Source of the DNA: Silene latifolia
Lineage: Eukaryota; Streptophyta; Magnoliopsida; Caryophyllales; Caryophyllaceae
NCBI RefSeq assembly: GCF_048544455.1
Contig: NC_133537.1
Location: 75,216,166-75,280,165, forward strand
Length of the DNA: 64,000 bases
Direction: 5' to 3'
Shown: positions 44,985 through 56,280 of the stretch, piece by piece
How the letters are laid out: each line of letters starts with the position of its first letter
Numbering within the stretch: the first letter of the stretch is position 1
Translations under genes and position numbers: made by a program
The notes under the pieces: model-generated
The model's input: the letters and a program-made list of their open reading frames with translations, nothing else
The model's database searches: none
Told to the model about the DNA's origin: nothing

Positions 44985-45695
44985 ATTTCCAATTTCAAAC
45001 CATTTGAAAACAAATTTAACCGTTTTCAAATTTCAATTCAAAATCAAATCTTTGAAAACCAATTTAACCGTTTTCAAATTTCAAATCCAATTTCAAATCA
45101 TTTGAAAACAAATTAAACCGTTTTCAAATTTCAATTCAAAATCAAATCTCTGAAAACAAATTTAACCATTTTCAGATTTCAAATCTTTGAAAACAAATTT
45201 AACCGTTTTCAAATTTCAAATTCAAAATCAAATCTTTGAAAACAAATTTAACCGTTTTCAAATTTCAATCCAATTTCAAATTTTTGAAAACAAATTTAAC
45301 CGTTTTCAAATTTGAAATTTAAATTAAATCATTTGGAAACAAATTTAACCGTTTTCAAATTTCAAATCCAATTTCGAATCATTTGAAAACGGATTTAACT
45401 GTTTTCAGATTTCAAATCCAATTTCAAATAATTTGAAAACCAATTTAACCATTTTCAAATTTCAATTCAAAATCAAACCATTTGGAAACAAACTTAACCG
45501 TTTTCAAATCCCCCAATTTCAAAATCAAATCTTTGAAAACAAATTTAACCGTTTTCAAATTTCAATTCAAAATCAAATCTTTGAAAACAAATCTAACCGT
45601 TTTCAAATTTCAAATTCAAAATCAAATCTTTGAAAACAAATTTAATCATTTTCAACCCAATTTTAAATCCTTTGACAACAAATTTAACCGTTTTC
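44985..45695 (+). repeat. 48-bp tandem array, ~15 units
   Basis: The unit is built from AACAAATTTAACCGTTTTCA, then AATTTCAA(TT)CAAAATCAAATC and TTTGAA. The AACCGTTTT word recurs at 45018, 45066, 45117, 45165, 45199, 45250, 45298 and on to 45688, averaging 48 bp. Because 48 is a multiple of three, the array produces short open frames rich in Phe/Asn/Lys that I do not consider genes. Confidence 0.9.
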
Positions 45696-46431
45696 ATGGC
45701 CATTGTGATGACGATTCCAAATTCTTCAATTCTCGATTTTCAAATCCGTGATTCGGAATTTCAAAAACCGTCTTTGGAAACAACACTTGGTTTTCAGAGC
45801 CGTCACAATCTCAACTTAAACCATCTTTTGAAAACAAACCTAAGACAACCCTTTCAACTGGTCGACCTTCGAAGATCCCTACTCTTTGGAAGCCGTCCAT
45901 AAAACGACAAATGAATCTTTTCGAAAATATCTATTTTCGAAAATTTCAGTCCACTTTTCTGATTCAGCCTCGAGTCGATTTCAAGTCAAGTCGTCTAGAT
46001 AACGTGAAGTCTCCGCCGAAGTTAGTACCTACCTTCTGGTCTAGGTCGTGTCGCCTAATTGTCGAGATATCTTCAATGGCGTTACCAGAGTCAAAACCTC
46101 TCGGGTATTAAACCCGTCTTTCCCCTACATTACGGGTCAAAGGTCAAGTTTGTATACATGTCTTGTCCAACGGCATCTTGCCATCAACACACATCCAAAC
46201 TAAGTCATAAGTCGTCTGTCTAAGTGTCACTATGCCAAAGCTGACACTCGAGTCTAAGTTCAAAGTCATGCACCCTAAGTTCGAACACAAGAGGTCATTC
46301 ACGATATTTAATGAACTCATAACCTAGTCACACCGTCGTGCCTTCACGACAAAACTGACTTTTGTACATATGTGTCGTACTTTCCTTTGTTTGTACAAAA
46401 CCTTGCTAAGACAAGTTATAACGCCTATCGT

Positions 46432-48216
46432 TATGTCAAATAGGAATCCCTTGGGTGCCATCAATCGCCAACCAGAAACTCAAGAAGCCGATCCGTATGC
46501 AACCGCCATGACTTCTGCTGAAACCAACAACATGGTCCTTCGACTCCTAGCTACCGTGGAAAACTTGAGCACTCGTCTCTCCCAAGTTGAGGACAAAATG
46601 ATAACCGAGAATTTTCCCTCTTCTGATATTGAGCAAAGGGTTAAGCTCCTTGAAAGCCGGCTACTTGCCAACGACAAAACCAACCCTAGTTGAAACCTAC
46701 CAAAACCACTGAAACCAATTCCTTAGGCGCTTCACCAACCAAAACCAGACGACCTCGTAGGTCCTTCCCTGATTTGGGTATACCTTATGCCATAGCCTTG
46801 GAAAGGCTAATCTCCAAAGTAAAGCTCAAACCGATTGTTCCAACTCCAGACCCTTCACCATACAAGCGAGGACGTAGATGGGACGGAAAACTGTTTTGTC
46901 AATATCACCAAGGTCGCGGACATGACACTGAATGTATCTCCCGCTAAAAGGTGTCATCAATGATATGATTGAAAAGGGTGAATTACCACAACCTCCCTCA
47001 ACAAACAACAAAAATAACCCTTCAGAAAACCCTATTGGACACAATCAGGAATCTTCCCTAAACTGCTCTCACCTCATCTCTCCTGACGATGAGGAAATTC
47101 ATGCAATCGACGAAGTTGGCATACAAAGCGCCATAATGATGCTCTCTGTCTCCATCAACAACATATTCTCAAAGCTGCAAGTGGCTATCGATGACTTGAA
47201 CACTCGAGTAGCTAATTTGGAGAAGAGGGTCGGTACTACCGAAAATGAACCTGGCCATCAAGAAGGAAACCAACCCTCCGTTCACCAACCAACAGCTGTT
47301 GAAAATGAGGAGTCATCCGATGGTTCCCAAATCCACAAACCTACCAACAAAGAACATGAAATGGCCTCACCAAAATCCCTTTCAAAATGCCAAGCAACAT
47401 CCCAAAAACTTCCCATTGACAACGACCAAATCCTTTTTCCGCCCAGGATTGACAAAAACAAAACTCACAAAAACATCCCCAAAAACACCAATGTTGGAAC
47501 CATGGGAAAACATCAAAGGGTATTCACCGATCTGGGAATAACATATGGCACCGCTCTAGAGATACTTGCTTCAGAAGGAATGCTCCAACCCACTGGACCA
47601 ACTCCGGATTCATCTGAGGCTAAGAAATCTCATTTCTGGACCCTAATGCCTATTGCCAATATCATCGAGGCAAGGGCCATGACACCAAAGCCTGCTTCAA
47701 ACTCAAGAACGCCATTCAAGATATGATTGAAGCTGGCAAAATCATAGTTGCACCTCTCGGTCAAGACAATCCTCCTGAATGTCTCAAGTCAAACAGTAAG
47801 GTTGAACGTTCTCAAAGGACATTCACCAACCTCAACACAACCTATGCCGCAGCTCTTCAAAAGCTTGTGACTGAAGGGAAACTACAACCAATCGGGCCCA
47901 CTCCGGACCCGTCTGAATGCAGGAAGACCTATTTCTGGGACGACAGTGCCTATTGCCAATATCATCAAGGAAATGGTCATGACACGGAAACATGCTTCAA
48001 ACTGAACTGTCAACTTCATCCCTAGGCCAACCAAGTGATAAAAACAACCCTAATGAACATCTCTTCCTGCAAGGAGATGAGCGCCTCATGAACTATTATC
48101 CTCATATCGTCCCAAACAACGAGATTGAAATGCTCAAGTGGGTCAATGCTCAAGACCAGACATTCAAGCTGCTGGATGCTGCGAAGGAGACCTTCGAAGA
48201 GGAAAGTGATGATTAG
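46432..48216 (+). pseudogene. Ogre-1 gag remnant with three zinc-knuckle modules
   Basis: It starts with ATG 46432 (MSNRNPLGAINRQPE), with a coiled-coil-like segment (LRLLATVENLSTRLSQVE). After a stop near 46693 the frame shifts. A module then occurs three times: a leader of the type RxFxDLGIxYxxALExL, then PTPDPS, then CQYHxGxGHDTxxC. Module positions are about 46759-46980, 47515-47740 and 47810-48025. In module 2 a frameshift hides the CQYHRGKGHDTKAC motif but it is readable in the next frame. The CxYHxxxGHxTxxC pattern is the gag zinc-binding end of Tat/Ogre elements. A short tail ends at 48216. The lesions leave no usable protein. Confidence 0.75.
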
Positions 48217-49100
48217 GAGTCCGTATCTACGATTGAGTCTGAGTCCGAGTCTTAGACTTTCTCATATCTATCGTAGTGTCTGTCCTTTTATTCCTAAGTG
48301 ACAAACTGGGGGCTGTCCCCATGAGTCACATGTATTCACTGAGTCTGTGCTAACCTCTTATTTATCTAAATAAAAGCACGATTTCCAACTATCATATATT
48401 CTCCCCTTTACCATTTCCCGTTAACAACGAGAATTAATTTGAGAATTGATTTAAAACATATGTTCCAATTCAATGTGAGTACACTCGAGTGACGTTCCGT
48501 ACCGAGTAAGCAGAGGACTCGAAACTCCGTGTCCATTCTCTTTACTTATTCTATGTCTGGTAATAGAAACCTTTCATTAGCGCCCGATTTAGAACGAGCA
48601 TCTATCAAAGGGATTCTATGACGAGCCTAGATAACAAACCATAACATCTCCTTGTTCATGATCAATAACAGAAGGCAAGCCCATTCCCCACAAAAACATC
48701 CCATCACTGAGAATCAACCTCTCACCACCGGGTACATCCCCGCTTGCACCTACACCATCCTCGAATGAAGGACAGCAAAGAATGAGTAGATCTAGGTCTA
48801 CCAATTTTCCAAAAAACATAAACAAATGTCTAACAAAAAATGTTAGTCTAACCCCAAACAAATAAACTCCAAAACCTAAAGCTCGATAACGTTCATGAAT
48901 TCGACCATGACCCAGTCCATGAACAATGGATACCACCGACATCTCAAAACAATGACAACACATAAGGGACAAGCCCCCTTCCCAAATTCTCCAATCAAAG
49001 GTCATATCCAAAAGGCCTTACATCCCAAGGCCAAAAGCCATTCACCCAGAGCCAAAAGCGAAGCCAAAGCAAAACCAAAGCCAAGGCTAAAGCCAAAACA
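48217..49100. other. Ogre-1 region where pol would be expected, non-coding
   Basis: I looked for protease, RT, RNase H and integrase motifs in both strands and found none. The 131-codon minus ORF at 48616-49011 (Cys/Gly/Leu/Phe-rich) matches nothing I know and lies against the element's direction. The sequence near 48990-49110 is a Lys/Ala/Pro word repeat (AAAGCCAAAG) that resembles the arrays downstream. Confidence 0.6.
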
Positions 49101-49405
49101 AAGACAAGATAGTGAAATTCAAATTCACTATTTTCACAAATTTCAAACGACGGAAATTAAAACCGTCATTTTCAAATAAAAAAAAAGACAAGATAGTGAA
49201 ATTCAAATTCACTATTTTCACAAATTTCAAACAACGGAAATAAAACCGTCATTTTCAAATAAAAAAAACGAAATAGTGAAGTTCAAATTCGCTATTTTCC
49301 CACAATTTCAAATGACGTAATTGAAAACCGTCACTTCTCAAGAAAATGAAGTAACAAAATTCGTTATTTCCCACAATTTCAAATGATGAAATTCAAAATC
49401 GTCAC
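49100..49405 (+). repeat. ~82-bp tandem array with internal hairpins
   Basis: About four units, each with an inverted repeat ATAGTGAA...TTCACTAT and a second one GACGG...CCGTC, separated by an A-tract. Units start near 49105, 49187, 49270 and 49345. Confidence 0.75.
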
Positions 49406-49414
49406 CTTTCAAAC

Positions 49415-49640
49415 CTCGGACCAACAAGTCCAACACCAAAGCACCAAGTCCAGGACCAACAAGTCCAAAGCCCAGGACCAACGAGTCCTACACACCAAAT
49501 CCCGGACCGAAAAATCCAAAACACCAAACAAGTCAGTCCAAAACACCAAGTCCAGGACCAACAAGTCCAAAGCCCAGGACCAACGAGTCCAACACACCAA
49601 ATCCCGGACCGACAAGTCCAAAACACTAAACACCAAAACC
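49415..49640 (+). repeat. AAGTCC/GGACCAAC minisatellite
   Basis: Repeats of GGACCAACAAGTCC and CCCGGACCGACAAGTCC with a higher-order period of about 115 bp. ORFs on both strands through it (Ser/Lys-rich on +, Trp/Leu-rich on -) are artefacts. Confidence 0.75.
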
Positions 49641-50017
49641 TGATGTCAAAGAGCTAAAATAATAGCTCAAGACTCGTCAACTAACAACAAACCCAACAAA
49701 GCTTCACCCCTATGTCCTTCTAGAGACTGTTACAGGGAGACCTATCTAGGATCCTGGGAATTCCCCTCAAGATCATAACCAACATCGCTTCACCCTTAAG
49801 TCTATCTAGAGACTGCTATAGGGAGATCTATCTAGGCTTCTGAGGATTCCCCTTAAGCTCGTAATACCTCACCTTAACCTTTAAGGTCCAGACATGGGAA
49901 TCTGATCCCACATTATTTACCAACCATTTTGTGCTCAGGCCACAAAAAGCTTGAGACCCCATTCCGAACCACATTACAAGCCGTAACCCATCGGCCTAAA
50001 CACCACAAAATACAAAC

Positions 50018-50535
50018 TCCAGATTTTTATCTGTCAAACAAACCTTTTATTACCAAGCTTCACATTCCAAAATGTCAAAGCCATTTTCACCTTGACCCAG
50101 ATTCAGAGTCTTCAAAAAAAAAACATTCCTTTCTTAGGGTCCACTTTTTAGTGTGCTCACACAACAAGAAACATTTTCACAAACATTGCCTCTTCGATTC
50201 ATGATTAAGAGGTATTTCTCTCCAATCAACTTTCGAGTCACCAAACAGAATTTACCGTCGTGACCCTCAGCTCCAGATTTTTATCTGACAAACAAACCTA
50301 TTATTACCAAGCTCCACATTCCATAATGTCGAAGCCATTTTCACCCTGACCCAGATACGGAGTCCTCGAATGCTTTGCTACCGAGAACAGGACATACCCA
50401 ATCTACCCTTAGGGTGCACTTTTTAGTGTGCTCACATGATAAGGAACATTTTCACAAATTACGCCTCTTCGATTCATGATCAAGGAGGATTTTTCTCAAA
50501 TCAATTTTCGAGTCACCAAACGGTTTTTACCGTCG
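50018..50535 (+). repeat. Two diverged direct repeats of ~200-250 bp
   Basis: Copies at 50018-50215 and 50271-50535 share CTCCAGATTTTTATCTG, AAGCCATTTTCACC and the GTGTGCTCACA block. They lie in the 3' non-coding part of Ogre-1. Confidence 0.75.
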
Positions 50536-50581
50536 TGACCCTCACACTTTAAGGTCCTAACAACTCGCTTAGGCACACACA

Positions 50582-50890
50582 TTCAGAACTACGATCTGGT
50601 TTGATTTCACTTCACGTGAATACGTAGGCAGTCCTTCAAGGACACAACCATACACCTCAAAATCACTTCAAGGTACTAACAGTTAGCTTAGGCACACAAA
50701 CACATGCAGAACTACGATCTGGTTTGATTTCGCAAACACGCGAATACGTAGGCAGTCCTATTACAAGGGCGCAACCACACCCCCATAAATATTCAATTTT
50801 CACACCTTCAATTTGCAACCCATTGCACACACACGCAGAACTACGATCTGGTTTGATTTCGCAAACACGCGAATACGTAGGCAGTCCCCA
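50582..50890 (+). repeat. Three copies of a conserved Ogre 3' motif
   Basis: Each copy runs from GAACTACGATCTGGTTTGAT to CGAATACGTAGGCAGTCC: 50586-50634, 50709-50759 and 50838-50887. CTACG at the left and CGTAG at the right form an inverted pair. The same motif occurs in reverse orientation in Ogre-2 (about 60909-60953 and 62358-62406), consistent with its opposite strand. Confidence 0.85.
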
Positions 50891-51894
50891 ACAAGGACAC
50901 AACCGCACACCTATTTAAATCTCAACCATTAACATCAATCCTCAAAAGCGGCCCATCCAGCTGCAAAAATTAATCTCTTTACTGGGGGCTTCTTCCTTAA
51001 GACGTCGCCCATTCCTCCTTTTGCCAAATTCCGGTCTTCTCACTCCGGGGGCTTATCTTTCGAGATGCCAACCATCCTTTATCCTCAAATATCTTTTGAG
51101 TCTCAACTACAGTCCAAAATAAAACCGCCCATAGTCTAGTGCTAGGTTCGGACAATGACAAGGTCTTGGTTCCGCTCTCCGAATCATCAAAACTCGAGAA
51201 GGGATCTCAAACAAGCAAACGGGGGGGCAAAGATGTCTGGAGAAGATAATCAATTCATGTTCCCCAGCCGAGCGGACCTTCTACCTCAGGGATTTGATAC
51301 GCGTTGTCACCCTTTCTTGGCTAGGAGTTGCACTTACATGTGCGAAGTCTGTCAGAGTCACCCCCGTGTTGTGTCGACACTGACTTTGTGTCACGTTCAC
51401 GACTGCCCATTTGTCAGTCTGTTAATGTGCGTCTGTGTGAGTCAGTATCCCGACGGTCACGTGTCTCTAATCTATCAAATCACGGATCTACAAGCAACAA
51501 GACTCAATTTTAAGCTTCACAGCTTTCAAAACTCCTATCTCTCCTCACTCGGGATATTACGTGCTAATTGCTCACATACTTATGTGCTTACGTGCTTATA
51601 TGCTTGCATTCAACGTGCTTGTCTATGCGACTGCGGATTTGTGTGGTCACTAACCATGCAGGTAATCTTGAGAAGACAAACACACTCCAGCTAAGTATTG
51701 GGTTCTTCCTAATAAACGGCGACCCATCAAGTCCAAGAGCTTTAACCCCGCCGATTACATGGCTTACGCTACCTCCCAGCGAGAAGCAACTCATATCCCC
51801 GGCGAGTCCTGAGAAGTTTATAATTTCCCAGCGAGTGCCGATTTTTAAATGGATGTCACACGTGCTATTTTCCACAGTCGATCATTCGACCATA

Positions 51895-52290
51895 GATGGC
51901 TGGCGAGCCTTACAACGCATATGGCTAGCGAGCCTTTGCCCGCAAACAATATACAACTTAAGGACGTATCCCGAAGATGCCTCGGGTACAATTTCTTTTC
52001 ACAAGCTGGCGAGCCTTTGTCCGCAAGGTACAACTCAAGGACGTATCCCGAAGATGCCTCGGGTACGACTCCTTATCACAGCTGGCGAGCCTTTGCACGC
52101 ACACAAGATATGACTCAAGGACATATCCCGAATATGCCTCAGGTATAACTCCTTCCTATGGCTATTGAGCCTCAAGACGCACCGCCTTCAACACCGGCTG
52201 GCGAGCCTTTGCGCGCAAAAGATTCAAGGACGTATCCCAAAGATGCCTCAGGTATGACTCCTTCTTATGGCTGGCGAGCCTTTATACGTA
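51895..52290 (+). repeat. ~80-bp tandem array, GGCGAGCCTTTG units
   Basis: Five to six units of GGCGAGCCTTTG..CGCA followed by AAGGACGTATCCCGAAGATG and CCTCGGGTA. A related unit is present on the other strand in Ogre-2 near 60772-60815. Confidence 0.8.
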
Positions 52291-52519
52291 GTCTAATGGA
52301 CTTTAAACGACCCGCTTCAGAAGTCGACAGACTCTAAAATGTTCCCGACGGCAAGTCCTTGACTCGAATCTCGGAGTCGCCTCGACGTCGCCCTTCCCGA
52401 CGGCAGGTCCTTGGCTCAAACCCTTTTGAGTCGCCTTGACGTCGCAATGGTCTTCAGGTTGTAATCTTCGATTGACCTGGAGATCATACTTGGACTTTCT
52501 CCCTGTCCAAGCCTCAGTC

Positions 52520-52532
52520 AAAGTGGGGGCTC
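52520..52532 (+). other. Ogre-1 polypurine tract
   Basis: AAAGTGGGGGCTC immediately before the 3' LTR start. The Ogre-2 counterpart on the minus strand (60664-60679) is AAAGTAGGGGCTC. Confidence 0.8.
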
Positions 52533-55122
52533 TGTAGATACCCAGTATCTGCACCTTCCAAAAACCACCCGATGATGATCGGACTGTAACGTGTTTTTGA
52601 TATCCGTGCGTGGATTGGCTATACATGAGACGGTTTAATGCACTACTCGGATATGAAAAATGATTTCAAAAGTTTTCTAACTTCATTTGTATTTAAATAA
52701 CACTATTTAGATTTAAATCCGTCTTCGGACCCAAAACCGACTTAGAAACCCGCAACTCGAGTCAACCTGAGTCAACCCGAGTCAAACCAAATCTCGAATG
52801 TCGGAAATGGTGCCTTGAATGATTTTATCTTGCTATTTTCATTAAAATGACCCAATTAGAGTCAAAACCGACACCGGGCCAAAAACCGACTCCAAATTCA
52901 AATCCCGACTCACACGGGTCAAACCCGAGTCAAGCACACAAAACACCTACCTCAAGTAACACAAAACTCATCTTATTAGATGCCCATATTGTTACACGAC
53001 ATCTTATATGAATGCCACATATCAACAATGGATGGAGAATTGGCCACGTCCAAACTGAAAGGGACACTACACCCACTTGTATCTCAAGGTAGCTCGCGAC
53101 TCTTTAGGCATGCCCTTGGCCAGCAAGCAAACTTAACCGACTTTCTACCACCCCCATTTCTCTATAAATACCAACCTTCACACACTACAATCCTTACGCG
53201 AGCGTTCGCCCCTTCACCTCTTCTTTAAACTTCTGGACTTGACTTCCTAGGTCACAAAATCAACACGTGTTTACGACCTACCGATCGTAAACACAAGCCT
53301 TACACATTTTGTTTGGTACCGTCGCCGTGCATTCAACCGACCCATTTGAACAACTCGGTTCATCAATCAACATGTTTTAATTAACATATTTTCAACATAT
53401 TTTCAAAACAAAATCCTTTTTTAAGGCACCTTTTTAAACTTCTTTGATCGCGATTAGTCACAACGAGAAAACCGTCTCTAAAGTCGTCTACTTCGCAAAC
53501 ATCAATACACGTAAGTTTGAGGGTGTAAATAACTCATTTATTTCATGTCTTTACTGTTTTCATAACTTTACAAGCATGAATGATGTATAACACGATTCAA
53601 ATATAGGTTAGACGAGCCAAAACGAGTTTTGGCCTGAGACAGAAGCTCATTGCTATGAAGGGAGGCTCGCGCCTCTTGTGGGTGTCCAGGTCAGACTCAA
53701 ATGTGTTTGAGTTCGTTTTTCCTACAAAACTTTCTTTTATTTTTACTTCTTTACTTTTACGGTTTTTACCATTTTAATTCATTTTTATGACAAATATTTT
53801 GACCATTACAAAAATCATCCTTGGTTCCTTATACCATGACGGTTTATTCCGTGACTCGGTGATATTTATTGGTTAATTACATTTTAATGGGTGTTTTAAC
53901 ACTCTTTTCTTTTATTTACCATTTTTCTCATTTGTTTACATTTGTAAATATATTAGTCATAATTCATAATCATCCTTGGTTCTTTATACCATGACGGTTT
54001 AATCCGAGTACGTTGACAAACTTGACTAACTACAAATAAATGAACTTAACATATTTAGTTCAAATCAAACATTTTACATTTTTATTTGTAAAGTATACTT
54101 TCCAAACTTGCAAATCCGACAACGAATATTACTAACATAATAGTAATTATTCCGAGTCATGCAAACAATACTTACAAATCATTTATTCACAAATACGGTT
54201 TTAAATAACCTTTTCAAGAACCAGGAGATGCCCCCTTAGGTCGGCTCATGGCTCACGCCCCAAGCGGCCATGTGTTTCCATCTTTCAAAACCAGGGCAGA
54301 GCCCCTACCCTCGCCAATAGGCTCAGGCCCATATGGGGCTGCCTGGCACTGTTCTGCCTCGTTTTATAGCCTTGTCTAGGACGATCCCGATTACGGTTAA
54401 TCCGAATACGTGACGGATCAGATTCACAAGTTTACGTTTTTTACACTTTGTCATTTGACAGCCTTTTTCAATAAATGGATCGTGTTAAGCATCATAACCC
54501 GAACTTGGTAAATGGATGTTTAATTTCCGTCTTCACATGTAAATCAATCTAAATCCAACTTGACATCTTATGCTTGATATTTGGATTAACAAACCGACTT
54601 AGAAAGCTCACATTTTAGGTTAACACTTTTGGATGTGCATTCATGCATTTTAACCGTTTTATAACCTTTTGCACTTAAACAACCACGATCGATCAGTAGA
54701 GGCCGCTAACGCGTACGGGATTGGGTGTCCGATTAAAGGGCTTCCCAATACGTACCCTCACCCCTTACTCAGAACCTTTGGATAGTGGATGGCCTTATCC
54801 AGGGTGTACGAGAGTCATTTTAGGCATAGAATGCTAAAAGGGGGACGAGTCCTTATCTTTAGTACTTATGTCAAACACCGCTTTTTGCCTTGGTTTACCT
54901 AGGTATAAAGTGGATTCGAACGGGTTCCAAGAATCCCACAAATGCTTAGTGGCGACTCCGAACATCTCTAATCGTTTTGAGACCTTTGTCGAGACGAAAC
55001 CGACCGATCTAAAGCGATCCGGTCGAAAGCATTTTTACGCCACCGAGCGTGGCTTTCTAGACCGTGACTGCAGATCGGTAGGTGGGGCAAATCCACAGAC
55101 CGGCCTGTGGCCCATGTCCACA
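52533..55122 (+). repeat. Ogre-1 3' LTR, 2590 bp
   Basis: It matches the 5' LTR along its length with scattered substitutions and small indels, and ends GTCCACA before the second GAAAC. The divergence is visibly larger than between the Copia-1 LTRs, so Ogre-1 is the older of the two insertions. Confidence 0.92.
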
Positions 55123-56280
55123 GAAACCAAGCTCAAAGAGCCTTTTACAATCAAAACCAAAGTTATCAAAACCAAACTCCATAAAATCAAACAAATGACC
55201 AAGGTTTTGATGTTCAAAAAGCGGTCCTCCAAATGCAAAAGAACCAACAAGAATTTTTCACTCAAATGCAAAAGGATAGCCAAGCAAAAGACATCACCAT
55301 TAACAACATACTAGCTCACACAAAGATGTTGGAGACCCAAATGTCTCAATTGGCATCTTCAAGTTCACAAAGACAAAGGGGGAAATTACCACCTCAAGGT
55401 AATCCCCCAGGACAAGAATCGGTGAGTGCTATCCGTTTGAGGAGTGGTACAAGGTATGAAGGGCCAAAGAGGCCCGTTGATAAAGATGTTGTGAATGCTA
55501 GTGACAAGGAAAGAGTTCTTGAAAACTCTAAACAAGAAGAACCCACCATTCAAGAAGTTTCAAAGGAGAATGAAGAGAAGGCTAAAGAGAAAGAGCCTAT
55601 TGTGATTCGGCTTCCATTTCCAAGTCGTCAAGCTAAGGCTAAGTTTGATGAATAACTTAGGAAGTTTATGGAGATTGTCAAGAACTTGGAAGTCTCAATT
55701 CCATTTACGGAATTAATCAATCACGTTCCGGCCTATGCGAAATACATGAAAGATATTCTTACAAAGAAGAAATCCATCCGGAAACTTGAGACTATTGCTT
55801 TCACTAAGGTGAGTAGTGCCATCCTACAAGGAAGTTCACCTCCAAAACTAAAAGATCCGGGAAGCTTTTCTATTCCATGTACCATTGGCGACACCACAAT
55901 CAACAAAGCTCTATGTGACCTTGGGGCAAGTGTGAGTGTCATGCCATATTCGGTGTGCAAGAGGTTTGGAATGAGAGAGCTTAAGTGTACTAATATCATG
56001 ATTCAAATGGCGGATCGATCAACAAAGACACCTTTAGGGGTATAGGAAGATGTGCCGGTAAGAATTGGCAAGTTCTTCATCCCGGTGGACTTTGTTATTG
56101 TTGATATGGAGGAAGACTCCAACATTCCTATCATTTTAGGAAGACCCTTCTTACACACCGTGGGAGCGGTGATTGACGTGAAACATGGAGAACTCACCCT
56201 TGAAGTGGGAGATGAAACAATCACTTTTAATCTTAACAAGACAATGAGAGCTCCCCGATTACATGAGCCGTGTTTCATGG
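55123..56280 (+). pseudogene. Athila-2 gag C-terminus and protease (continuation)
   Basis: It resumes the gag split at 41079. Landmarks: MLETQMSQLASSSSQRQRGK and SVSAIRLRSGTRYEGPK, the motif before the protease. A stop follows near 55653, then the protease part (55668-56045) with PFTELINHVPAYAKYMKDIL and the active-site-like LCDLGASVSVMPYSV at about 55910-55955. A TAG lies at 56043-56045, and the frame goes on with LGRPFLHTVGAVIDV. It is broken at 56280 by the Copia-2 LTR, so the RT and later domains are not in the window. Confidence 0.87.

Larger units (their letters stand above)
41080..55122 (+). mobile_element. Tat/Ogre-type LTR element without pol, 14.0 kb (Ogre-1)
   Basis: LTRs are at 41080-43687 and 52533-55122; the target-site duplication GAAAC is at 41075-41079 and 55123-55127. 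The LTRs start TGTAGATACCCAGTATCTGC. The PBS is TGGCGACTCCGCTGGGGA (43691-43708, tRNA-Arg type, as in Ogre/Tat elements), and the polypurine tract AAAGTGGGGGCTC lies before 52533. Internally there are two large tandem-repeat arrays, a broken gag with a repeated zinc-knuckle module, and several 3' arrays. No RT, RNase H or integrase was found, so it needs proteins from a relative. Confidence 0.92.

Noticed and set aside
44985..45695. Regular repeats that could be taken for a CRISPR array
   Set aside because: Units are contiguous tandem repeats with no unique spacers, lie inside an LTR retrotransposon, and the sequence is a plant nuclear genome.
48616..49011. 131-codon minus ORF in Ogre-1
   Set aside because: Cys/Phe/Leu-rich with no recognisable domain, opposite to the element direction, and overlapping repeat-like sequence; support is too weak to call a gene.
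49402..49636. Minus-strand Trp/Cys-rich ORFs
   Set aside because: Translation of a minisatellite; all frames on both strands stay open because of the repeat.
51155..52168. Overlapping ORFs of 60-180 codons (51155-51694, 51568-52113)
   Set aside because: They lie in the 3' non-coding part of Ogre-1, overlap each other in several frames and run into the tandem array; no domain is recognisable.
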